A stretch of DNA of 40,567 nucleotides from Planctomycetota bacterium (GTDB lineage: Bacteria; Planctomycetota; UBA1135; UBA2386). The stretch lies in contig JACRLW010000072.1 in NCBI GenBank assembly GCA_016235155.1, positions 1 through 40,567 on the forward strand. Direction: 5' to 3'. A program made the translations under genes and the position numbers. Each line of letters starts with the position of its first letter. Within the stretch, counting starts at the first letter, position 1. This document shows, one piece after another, positions 15,833-23,156 of the stretch. The notes under the pieces are model-generated. The model did no database searches. It saw nothing but the letters and a program-made list of their open reading frames with translations, and was not told the origin of the DNA.

Positions 15833-18676
15833 TCAGTACACCTTGTGCACCAGGCGCACGTTCCACTCGCGGCCCTCGCCGTGGCAGGTCGCGCACGATT
15901 CCACTCCGCCGAGCGAGGTCTGCACCTCGATGTGTGCGGTCGCGGGATCCGAGTCGTGGCACGCGCCGCAGGTGAATGCCCAACCGCGGACGGGGCTGCC
16001 CTGCTGGGTCGGGTGGTTACGTTCACCCGGCAGCGTCCATGCGTCGTTGGTGGCGCCGTGGCACTTCGCGCAGCCCTTCACACCGGAAGGCAGCGCCGGG
16101 AACACGACCTCGCCGTAGGTGTGCGGCGTGAAGTTGTTCGGGTAGGCCGCGGAGCCGAAGCCCACGACGGTGTAGCTCGACGCGTTCGCGAGGTGCTCAC
16201 CCATGTGGATCTTGTGCAGCATCGTCCGGAAGTTGATGGTCACTCCGGGGGTCGGCGGCGCGTTGGCCGCGGTGATGATCGAACGGTCCTCGGAACCCGC
16301 GGTGCCGTGGCAGGCGATGCAGGCCACGAAGCCGCGACGACCCGCGCCGTGGAACATGACGTCCTTGTGGCAGGCGCTGCAGTTCTCGGCGTCGGAGATC
16401 AGGGCATAGGGCTCGAGAACGGCCGCACTCCCGACCAGGAACTCCGCTCGCGCGCCGAGCGAGGTGCTGCGGTAGCTGTTGGTCTCGCCGAACGCGGCCA
16501 ATGTCAGCGTGCGCGACGCATACATGGTGACCGCGTAGGTGCCGTCCACGATCGACTTCCCGACCCACTTGCCGGAGGTCTCGTCCATGGTCGGCGTGTC
16601 GTTCAACGCGAGCGGATAGGTCGCCGGCATCACGAAGTCCGTGGTGTAGGAGACCAGTACCGCGTTGCCCGCGCCGAACTCGGTGACTTCCGTGATCGTG
16701 CCGGTCGCGGCCGCGAGCGTGTAGTCCGTCGTCCGCGTCTTGGTGGTCAAGGTGACCTCGTTCACGGTCACGCCGATCGCGTGCGGGCGCCGCAAGGCCG
16801 TGGGAGAGAAGTAGAGCCGGTTCCCGCTCACCAGGGCCACCTGCAGGTACTCCTCTTCGCCGCTGACGCCGTCCGCCACGACGACGAACTCGTTGCGCGC
16901 GAAGCCGGCGGAACTCACCACGTCGAGGTAGTTCGACGGGGCAACCGACGCCGCAGCCAGCGTCGTGGCGCCGCCACTGGTCGCGGTCCGGACCTGCACG
17001 GTGGTCAACGCCCCGGTCACGTCCCAGTGCGGGGTCATGGCGGTGGTGAAGGTCTCGCCGCCGGCCGCGGCCGCGTCGCGGATGAACTCGAGCACGACGG
17101 TGTCGGGGACCTTCGACGTGTAAGGCGGTGAACCCGTCAGCGCCGCGGTGCGCAGGGTGGTGTTGAGCAGGATGTTCCCGTTCGACGTCGGCCCCGAGAC
17201 GATGACGCTGACAGTCGGGAAGTCGACGAGGGACAGGTCCGTGCCGGCGTCGTTCGTCATGCGGAACGTGACCGCGATCTTCTCGCCCGGATCGATCGTC
17301 CCGTCGGAGTTGTGCGTGCCCGACTCGACGACGCTCGTCACGGCGACGTTGGTGCCGATGTTGAAGTTGCTGTCGAGCACCGGGTGGATGTGCGCGATCG
17401 CCGGATCGAGTGCGCCGCCGGTGGACTCGTGGCAGAGGATGCACGCCGAGTCGTCGTTCTGCGGCGGCATCGTCGCAGCGTTCGAGGTGTAGGGACGGGC
17501 CCAATCGACGTCGTCATGGCATGCTCCGCAAGCGCGCCGGGTCGGTTGGGTGAACGCGATCTGACCCTGCGCCGGAGCGGTCAGCGGGCCGGCCCCATCG
17601 GGGTCGCCGTGGCACGCCGCGCAGCTCGCGACGCCCATTCGAATCGTGTCCTCCTGCGTCTTCTGCGTCGTGCCCAGCGCCGTGTAACCCTGGTCGCGCG
17701 GCATCGCCACGAGCCCGTTCGGCCACACGGGGAACTTCACGCTGGAGAAGTCATCGCCGCTGACGATGTACGGTTGCGGAGTCGCCGCGTAGTTGCGCGA
17801 GCCATCCGGATTGGTCTGGACGCCGAGCACCGAGGGCAGGTTCGCGGCGTTGTGGATCTTGTGGATCATGACCCGGAAGTCGACCGAAACGCCGGGGGTC
17901 GCACCGCCGTCGTTGTCGTCCTCGGCGCCGGAGGTATGGCACAGGACGCAGAGACGCACGTCGCGTCGTGATCCACCATGCGCCTGGAGCTCCGTGTGAC
18001 ACGCATTGCAATTGGCTTGAGCGACGACTTCCCGACGCGCGATGGTCGAGGCTCCTCCCAGCAGGAAGTCGGCGGTCGCGTTGTGCGCGGCGCGGAACGA
18101 CTCGCCGTCGACCGTGTAGCTCCAACGGAAGTAGAGCCCGAGGGTGTAGGTGCCGGCCAGCAGCGGCTGACCCGCGAGTTCGCCCTCGTTGGGTCCGAAG
18201 CTCGCCGTGTCGTTGAGCGGCGCCGCGTAGACCGCCGGCAGCGGAACCGGATACGTGTAGGTGTAGGTCTCGTCGCCGTTGTAGACGGCCGCCGTCGCGA
18301 CGTTGCGCTGCTCGGGGATCACCCGTTGGTAGTTGAAGCTCGGCCCCGAGATCAGGGTCCGCCCGAGCGCGAACTCGTCGAGTCGCCAGGGCGAAGCGTC
18401 GTCCTTCGTCACCTTGAAGGTGACCGACACGGTGTCGCCCGGCAGGAAGCCACCCCCGGTGTCACTGCCGCCGGTGATCGCGAGGATCTCGACGTGCAAG
18501 CCCGGCAGTTCCTGCCCACGCGTGAGGTCGGTCGACTCCGCCGGCCAGTCGGGGACAAAGGGGCCGATGACGACAGAATCGCTTCCGTTGTTGCACCCGG
18601 CCAGAACGCCGAGAAGCATCGACGCCGCGATGGCGGCGCGTCGGACGCGAGAGGAACGTGAACGAGTTGTTGCCAT
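15833..18676 (-). CDS. OmcA/MtrC-family decaheme cytochrome lipoprotein
   Basis: A 947-residue predicted surface lipoprotein: basic N-terminus, hydrophobic run and lipobox GVLAGC (C28). It has ten CxxCH sites in two groups of five. Group one: C223, C243, C352, C383, C412. Group two: C766, C786, C869, C903, C928. Each group is preceded by a beta-rich region of about 200-340 residues, and each contains the family's IHKIH-type element (MIHKIHNA at 270-277, LHKIHMG at 820-826). Alternating beta-domain and pentaheme domain is the known fold plan of MtrC, OmcA and MtrF, which hand electrons to or take them from minerals and soluble shuttles at the cell surface. The second beta region is longer than usual (about 340 residues). 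The gene has its own upstream sigma54-like promoter and a downstream hairpin. Confidence 0.93.
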   Translation of the reverse strand: MATTRSRSSRVRRAAIAASMLLGVLAGCNNGSDSVVIGPFVPDWPAESTDLTRGQELPGLHVEILAITGGSDTGGGFLPGDTVSVTFKVTKDDASPWRLDEFALGRTLISGPSFNYQRVIPEQRNVATAAVYNGDETYTYTYPVPLPAVYAAPLNDTASFGPNEGELAGQPLLAGTYTLGLYFRWSYTVDGESFRAAHNATADFLLGGASTIARREVVAQANCNACHTELQAHGGSRRDVRLCVLCHTSGAEDDNDGGATPGVSVDFRVMIHKIHNAANLPSVLGVQTNPDGSRNYAATPQPYIVSGDDFSSVKFPVWPNGLVAMPRDQGYTALGTTQKTQEDTIRMGVASCAACHGDPDGAGPLTAPAQGQIAFTQPTRRACGACHDDVDWARPYTSNAATMPPQNDDSACILCHESTGGALDPAIAHIHPVLDSNFNIGTNVAVTSVVESGTHNSDGTIDPGEKIAVTFRMTNDAGTDLSLVDFPTVSVIVSGPTSNGNILLNTTLRTAALTGSPPYTSKVPDTVVLEFIRDAAAAGGETFTTAMTPHWDVTGALTTVQVRTATSGGATTLAAASVAPSNYLDVVSSAGFARNEFVVVADGVSGEEEYLQVALVSGNRLYFSPTALRRPHAIGVTVNEVTLTTKTRTTDYTLAAATGTITEVTEFGAGNAVLVSYTTDFVMPATYPLALNDTPTMDETSGKWVGKSIVDGTYAVTMYASRTLTLAAFGETNSYRSTSLGARAEFLVGSAAVLEPYALISDAENCSACHKDVMFHGAGRRGFVACIACHGTAGSEDRSIITAANAPPTPGVTINFRTMLHKIHMGEHLANASSYTVVGFGSAAYPNNFTPHTYGEVVFPALPSGVKGCAKCHGATNDAWTLPGERNHPTQQGSPVRGWAFTCGACHDSDPATAHIEVQTSLGGVESCATCHGEGREWNVRLVHKVY

Positions 18677-18708
18677 GGTCGGGGGGCTCCCGGAGTGCCT
18701 GCGAGTAG

Positions 18709-18724
18709 GGCAAGGAACATGCCG
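18709..18724 (-). promoter_or_regulatory. Sigma54 (-24/-12) promoter of the decaheme gene
   Basis: Read on the - strand the site is CGGCATGTTCCTTGCC. Against the sigma54 consensus TGGCACG-N4-TTGC it matches 9 of 11 core bases, including the invariant GG (-24) and GC (-12) with exact 10-base spacing and the full TTGC. The expected transcription start is about 20-25 bases upstream of the ATG at 18676. An NtrC-type sigma54 activator is encoded 3 kb away on the same strand. Confidence 0.7.
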
Positions 18725-19017
18725 CCGCGAGTGACATTCTCATGACGGACCATGCGCTGGAACCGTCGGCGCGGCCGGGAATGACGTACCGCCTCGCGAG
18801 ATGGTGCGCGTCCACACGCGCATGACCTCGACGGGCAGGATCCTCACGAGGACGCATGGCGCGCGCAGGACGCCGGGCCGCGCACCCGAGTGATCCGATC
18901 TGGTCGCCCGCACCCGACGAAGGGCCCCAGCAAGCAGAACGGTCGAGGCCTCCTCGGCCGCGATGGAACGCGAAGTTCTTCGCACCGGTGCGGGATTCCC
19001 CGCGCTCGCATCGCGCG

Positions 19018-19038
19018 GGTCATCCGGAGCGGATGACC
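19018..19038 (-). terminator. Hairpin after the 13-heme cytochrome gene
   Basis: GGTCATCC (19018-19025) pairs perfectly with GGATGACC (19031-19038) around the loop GGAGC, 16 bases after the stop codon. There is no T-tract. It separates the porin/13-heme operon from the decaheme gene, which has its own promoter. Confidence 0.5.
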
Positions 19039-19054
19039 TCGCGAGGTCTCACGT

Positions 19055-20080
19055 TCAGCGGTGACAGCGGCCGCACTCGTCGCCCTTGTCGACGTGAGGC
19101 AGCGGGGCCGTCAGTCCGTGACACATGCGACAGTTCATGCCCGGCGCGTGGCTGGCCGGCAGGGGCGTCGCATCGAGATGGCTGGGCGTGTCGCCGTGGC
19201 AGGTCGAACACTCGTCCTTGCCGAGCGGGAAGTGGCACCCGAAGCAGTGCCGACTCTGCGTTCCGCCCCAGGATCCCGAGTGGTTCAGAGGTCGGGTTTC
19301 GCGGTGGCAGCTGTCGCAGGAATCCGAGCGATGGCACGTGGCGCAGGCCTGGCGATCCATGCGCGCCATGAGTCCATGGCTCTTGGTCCGGAAGTACGAG
19401 TTGTGACTGCCAGGCGGCGTCTCCTGGTGACAGCTCGCGCACGACGACTCGTCATGACAGAGCGTGCAATCGTTGGCGGTCGTGCGATCCTGCGATCGGG
19501 CGACCCCACCGTGCCGGCGCTGCCAGAGACGCGCGTGCGATTCGGGAGCGCGGTCGCTGCGGATCTCCTTGTGGCAGACCGCGCAGTCGATCGACATCGC
19601 CCGGTCCTCGTGGCACGCGGTGCAGTCGTCCATCCTCACCGCCGAATCCGCGAGGATCTGTTCGTCCTGTTCGATCCCCACGTGGCAGAGGTTGCAGTCG
19701 AGCCCCTTCGTCGCGTGCTCCAGATGCGAGAAGACGACCTCGTCCTCGAGGTGGCTGACCCGTTCGGCCATGAAGCGGCCGTCACCGAACAGCGTCGCCA
19801 CCTGTCGGTCCGCGGCCTTCTTCGCGTCGATCTCCTCGTGACAGAGCATGCACTGCGAGAGCGCGGGCATGCCCGGTTCGTCGGTGGTCTCCGCGGTCTG
19901 ATGGCAGTCCGCGCAGTCCAGGCTCTCGTCCGTGACGTGCACCCGATGGCTGAACGCAAAGGGCTTCGCGCCCGAGGTCAGCGCACCGACGAGCGAACAG
20001 CCGGCGACGGTCGCGGCGCCGAGCACAGCGACCACACCCATCCGCCGGAACCGAGGTCGGTCTCGCTTCAGAAGCGCCAT
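19055..20080 (-). CDS. 13-heme periplasmic lipoprotein cytochrome (MtrA/OmaB-like role)
   Basis: A 341-residue protein with a lipoprotein signal (TVAGC, C28) and thirteen CxxCH motifs at C56, 77, 129, 153, 166, 205, 214, 246, 255, 279, 291, 317 and 336, about one heme per 24 residues. Such density with little other structure is typical of the wire-like periplasmic partner of a porin-cytochrome conduit (MtrA and PioA are decaheme; Geobacter OmaB/OmaC are octaheme). It is not an obvious sequence match to MtrA; the role is inferred from neighbours. Its ATG at 20080 lies inside the end of the beta-barrel gene (13-base overlap), so the two are translated together. A longer in-frame opening to 20833 is only antisense-frame shadow of the barrel gene. 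A strong hairpin follows. Confidence 0.9.
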   Translation of the reverse strand: MALLKRDRPRFRRMGVVAVLGAATVAGCSLVGALTSGAKPFAFSHRVHVTDESLDCADCHQTAETTDEPGMPALSQCMLCHEEIDAKKAADRQVATLFGDGRFMAERVSHLEDEVVFSHLEHATKGLDCNLCHVGIEQDEQILADSAVRMDDCTACHEDRAMSIDCAVCHKEIRSDRAPESHARLWQRRHGGVARSQDRTTANDCTLCHDESSCASCHQETPPGSHNSYFRTKSHGLMARMDRQACATCHRSDSCDSCHRETRPLNHSGSWGGTQSRHCFGCHFPLGKDECSTCHGDTPSHLDATPLPASHAPGMNCRMCHGLTAPLPHVDKGDECGRCHR

Positions 20081-21462
20081 AGAACCCCCATCCTGAGTAC
20101 GTGATCCTGTCCGATGTCGCTGTCCTCGAGCTCGTAGGACGCGTCGAACTTGAGATCGGTCGATGCCTTGTGTGCGAGCTTGGCGAACCAGGATCGCACG
20201 TTGTCGCGCTCGGTGTCGAGGAACAGGTCGAACTTGTAGAGGCTGTAGTACGAGCCGATGGACGCGGTCCAGTCCTCCGCGACCTCTTTCTGGAGATCGA
20301 CGCCCCAGGTGAGGACGCGCTGCGAATCGCTGTGCCAGGAGTCTCCGGTCACGCCGATCGACAGTCCGTCGCAGAGCAGGTCGCGCGAGGTCCAGGTCAG
20401 GTAGACCCGCTCGAAGTCCCGGTTGAACTCGGCGATGTCGCCCCGGTCGGTCACGCGCCGGATGTCGAGACCGCCCTGCAGGTCCATCTCCTCGCTGATC
20501 CGTTGGCTCACCATCGCACCGGTCCGCCAGTAGGGGAACTCGTCGTGCAGCGCGCTGAAGAACGGATCGAGCTCGACCACCAGGTCCTTCTGCGTGTTGA
20601 GCAACTGGTAGAAGCTGAGTTGCGCGGTGGTTTCGGAGTCCTGGTCGTCGAAGGTCGCGCGGGCGCGCACGTCGCGATCCCGATCCTCGATCCGCGAGTA
20701 CTGGACGTCGAAGTCCCACCGCTCGCCGACCCGCTGCCAGACGCCGGCGCTGAGGAGGTCGTCGTCGTGCGAACCGAGCAGCGCCTCGTCCTCGAGGTGC
20801 ATCCAGTCGATCCGAACGCGGCCACCGTTCCACGGTCGCGCCTGTGAGTAGAGCCCCGCGGTCCAGTCGCCCTGGGACGAGGCCTCGTACAGATGGGTCG
20901 AAGCCCCCGCGTAGCCGCCGAACTGGATCCCGGCTTCGCCGAGCGAGTCGGTCTCCAGTCGCAGCCCGTCGAAGTAGGCAAACTCGGGGGTCTCGTGGAT
21001 CACCTGGCGACCAGCGCGCGCGAGCTCGAGCCCAGGCAAGCGGTGGAAGTCCAGATAGGCGTCGTAGACGCGTCCGTAGACGTTGCCGAAGCGGTCGTCG
21101 ATGCTCGCGAACTGGCTGGGATCGCCACCGATGCCGTCGATGTCCGCGGCGAGGCGGCCGACGAAGTACGCGGTGACGTCATGTCGTCGCGGATCGCCGA
21201 GGTCGAGGGTCAGGGTCTCGAAGACATCCTGGTCGCTGCGACTCGAACCCGACCTCAGCCAGTACCGGCTGGCGAGCCGCCCGCGGAACCACGGCGACTC
21301 GGGCGCGGTCGTTCCGGCCCCCGCTCCGGGCGCCTGAGGGCCATCTCCCTGGGCAGTCGTCCGACCGCTCATCGCGGCGGCGATCAGGAGAGCGAGCCCG
21401 ACCGCAGACCGCCGCCGGACTGCGTTCGACCGAGGTGGTCGCAGTGATCGATTGAGCACCAT
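20068..21462 (-). CDS. Outer-membrane beta-barrel (MtrB/PioB-like porin of an electron conduit)
   Basis: A 464-residue protein with a Sec signal peptide (basic n-region, ALLIAAAMS core, cleavage near TTAQG). The mature chain shows alternating polar/hydrophobic strands rich in Tyr, Trp, Asp and Arg, and ends in VLWRF, with the C-terminal phenylalanine typical of BAM-assembled barrels. It is smaller than MtrB (around 700 residues) and closer in size to the Geobacter conduit porins. I do not recognise the family by sequence. Its conduit role is inferred from the overlapping 13-heme gene and the surface decaheme gene that follow. A sigma54-like promoter lies 75-91 bases upstream of the ATG, just after the response-regulator stop. 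Confidence 0.82.
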   Translation of the reverse strand: MVLNRSLRPPRSNAVRRRSAVGLALLIAAAMSGRTTAQGDGPQAPGAGAGTTAPESPWFRGRLASRYWLRSGSSRSDQDVFETLTLDLGDPRRHDVTAYFVGRLAADIDGIGGDPSQFASIDDRFGNVYGRVYDAYLDFHRLPGLELARAGRQVIHETPEFAYFDGLRLETDSLGEAGIQFGGYAGASTHLYEASSQGDWTAGLYSQARPWNGGRVRIDWMHLEDEALLGSHDDDLLSAGVWQRVGERWDFDVQYSRIEDRDRDVRARATFDDQDSETTAQLSFYQLLNTQKDLVVELDPFFSALHDEFPYWRTGAMVSQRISEEMDLQGGLDIRRVTDRGDIAEFNRDFERVYLTWTSRDLLCDGLSIGVTGDSWHSDSQRVLTWGVDLQKEVAEDWTASIGSYYSLYKFDLFLDTERDNVRSWFAKLAHKASTDLKFDASYELEDSDIGQDHVLRMGVLWRF

Positions 21463-21537
21463 CGTGGATGAGCTTCGAAGAGTCGACGGCGATCGGTCGG
21501 CCGAGCTGACGATCGTCGAGCGAGGAGTCGAGCAACT

Positions 21538-21553
21538 GGCAACAAGCGGACCG
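21538..21553 (-). promoter_or_regulatory. Sigma54 (-24/-12) promoter of the porin/13-heme operon
   Basis: Read on the - strand the site is CGGTCCGCTTGTTGCC. It has GG at -24 and TTGC at -12 with exact 10-base spacing and matches 8 of 11 core consensus bases (TGGCACG-N4-TTGC). It lies in the 96-base gap between the response-regulator stop and the porin ATG, on the correct strand, leaving a leader of about 65 bases. Confidence 0.6.
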
Positions 21554-21558
21554 GATGC

Positions 21559-22947
21559 TCAGCCGTCGTCCACCGGCAGGCCTTCGAGTTGGAACTTCGC
21601 GATGCGGTAGCGGATCTGGTCGCGGTTCATCCCGAGGAGCTTGGCGGCGCGGGTCCGGTTGCCGCGGGCCCGACGCAACGCCTGGACAAGCAACTCGCGC
21701 TCCACGTCCTCGAGAACGATGCCTCCCGGTGGGAGTTGGATGGACTCCACGGCTCCGCCGGGGGCTCCGACCCCGCTGCGGATCTCGACCGGCAGGTCAT
21801 GGACCGCGATGGTCTCTCCGTCGCTCAGGAGGACGGCGCGTTCGATCGCGTTGCGGAGTTCACGGACGTTGCCGGGCCATGCGTAGGCCTCCATGAGGCG
21901 CTGCGCGGCGGGATCGATCCCCTTCACGCTCTTGCGAAGCTCGACGTTGAAGTGCTGGATGAAGGTACTGGCCAACGGGAGGATGTCCGCGACCCGCTCC
22001 CGGAGCGGCGGAATCTCGATCGGGATCACCTTCAACCGGAAGTAGAGGTCACGCCGGAAGCGGCCGCTCTCGACCTCCTTCACCAGATCCTTGTTGGTCG
22101 CCGCGATCACGCGGACCGCGACCTTCACGTCGCGCGTCCCGCCGACCCGCCGGAACGACTTCTCTTCGAGGAAGCGAAGCAGCTTGCCCTGCAACGCCGG
22201 GGAGATGTCGCCGATCTCGTCGAGGAACACGGTGCCGCCGTCGGCGAGTTCGATCAGCCCCTTCTTCTGCGCCTTGGCATCGGTGAACGACCCCTTCTCG
22301 TGCCCGAAGAGCTCGGACTCGAGAAGGGTCTCGGGGAGCGCCGTGCAGGTGATGTTCATGAAGGGCCGCTCCCAGGATTGGCCCTCGAAGTGGAGCGCCC
22401 GGGCGATCAGGCCCTTGCCCACTCCGCTCTCGCCGAGGATCAGGATCGTCGAGGCTTCGCTGGCGGCGATCCGGCGGACCAGGCGCACGACGTCACGCAT
22501 CGCCGGACTCTCTGCGATGGTGTTCTGGACGCTGTAGCTCTTCAGGCCCTCTTCGCGCTGGCGCGCCACCTCCGCCCGCAATCTGCCGGTCTCCAGCGCG
22601 CGCCCGACGGTCTGCAGCACGTCCTCGATCTCGAAGGGCTTGCTGATGTAGTCGTAGGCGCCCTCCTTCATCGCCTCGACGGCGCCGCCGATGCTCGCGT
22701 AGGCCGTGATCATCACGACCGGGGGACGTGCACCGGTCTGGAGGACGCCGCGCAGGACTTCGAGCCCCGATCCATCCGGCAACTGGTAGTCGAGCAGCAC
22801 CAGGTCCGGAGCCTCGGCGACGATCGAATCGAGGGCCTCGCGGACGCTCCCGGCCTCGTCGACGTGGTAGCCCGCGACCTCGAGGGCCTGCCGCAGGCCC
22901 CAGCGGACCATCTTCTCGTCGTCGACGACCAGGATTCGGGATCGCAT
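21559..22947 (-). CDS. NtrC-family sigma54-dependent response regulator
   Basis: A 462-residue regulator with three parts. Receiver domain (1-120): acidic pair D9-D10, phospho-acceptor D53 in LVLLDYQLPDG, ITAYAS and SKPF. AAA+ domain (about 150-380): Walker A GESGVGKG, Walker B GGTVFLDEIGD, and a sigma54-contact loop reading GSFTDA instead of GAFTGA. C-terminal Fis-type helix-turn-helix: GNRTRAAKLLGMNRDQIRYRI. It should activate sigma54 promoters when phosphorylated by the kinase encoded divergently, most simply those found upstream of the porin and decaheme genes. ATG at 22947 starts the receiver directly; an upstream start at 22995 would add 16 unlikely residues. The gene is 96 bases upstream of the porin gene on the same strand. 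Confidence 0.95.
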   Translation of the reverse strand: MRSRILVVDDEKMVRWGLRQALEVAGYHVDEAGSVREALDSIVAEAPDLVLLDYQLPDGSGLEVLRGVLQTGARPPVVMITAYASIGGAVEAMKEGAYDYISKPFEIEDVLQTVGRALETGRLRAEVARQREEGLKSYSVQNTIAESPAMRDVVRLVRRIAASEASTILILGESGVGKGLIARALHFEGQSWERPFMNITCTALPETLLESELFGHEKGSFTDAKAQKKGLIELADGGTVFLDEIGDISPALQGKLLRFLEEKSFRRVGGTRDVKVAVRVIAATNKDLVKEVESGRFRRDLYFRLKVIPIEIPPLRERVADILPLASTFIQHFNVELRKSVKGIDPAAQRLMEAYAWPGNVRELRNAIERAVLLSDGETIAVHDLPVEIRSGVGAPGGAVESIQLPPGGIVLEDVERELLVQALRRARGNRTRAAKLLGMNRDQIRYRIAKFQLEGLPVDDG

Positions 22948-22978
22948 CTTCACGCCCACAGGATCGGCGACCGAAGGT

Positions 22979-23009
22979 GGAGAATTCCCGCACAACTGCG
23001 AGATTCTCC
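22979..23009. promoter_or_regulatory. Inverted repeat in the divergent HK/RR intergenic region
   Basis: GGAGAAT (22979-22985) and ATTCTCC (23003-23009) are perfect inverted repeats with a 17-base spacer, 32 bases upstream of the response-regulator start. It is a candidate operator, for example for autoregulation; no experimental or family match is known to me. Confidence 0.3.
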
Positions 23010-23058
23010 GCGGTAAGCAGCATGCCAGCGCCTACCTGCTCCGGCGGCGATGGAGGCT

Positions 23059-23075
23059 CGGCACAACCCGTGCCG
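23059..23075 (+). promoter_or_regulatory. CGGCAC-N5-GTGCCG dyad overlapping a weak sigma54 match
   Basis: CGGCAC (23059-23064) and GTGCCG (23070-23075) form a perfect dyad about 85 bases upstream of the kinase ATG. Read on the + strand it also has GG-N10-GC spacing (GGCACAACCCGTGC), matching 8 of 11 sigma54 core bases but lacking the full TTGC. It is either a regulator binding site or a weak sigma54 promoter for the kinase. Confidence 0.35.
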
Positions 23076-23156
23076 ACTCGCACCGCCGCGCCACCGCCGT
23101 CGTCTCGACGACGGCGGCGACCCGAAAGGGCGTGATCCGATCGAACGAGCCCGTCG

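Larger units (their letters stand above)
18677..19054. other. 378-base intergenic region: promoter and hairpins
   Basis: The gap separates the 13-heme gene from the decaheme gene. Besides the sigma54 promoter (18709-18724) and the hairpin at 19018-19038, it holds two overlapping dyads: GCGAAG-TT-CTTCGC (18970-18983) and the perfect palindrome CGCACCGGTGCG (18981-18992). Open frames here show no protein-like content. The dyads, about 260-280 bases upstream of the promoter, are at a distance suitable for an activator of sigma54, but no match to a known site was seen. Confidence 0.5.
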
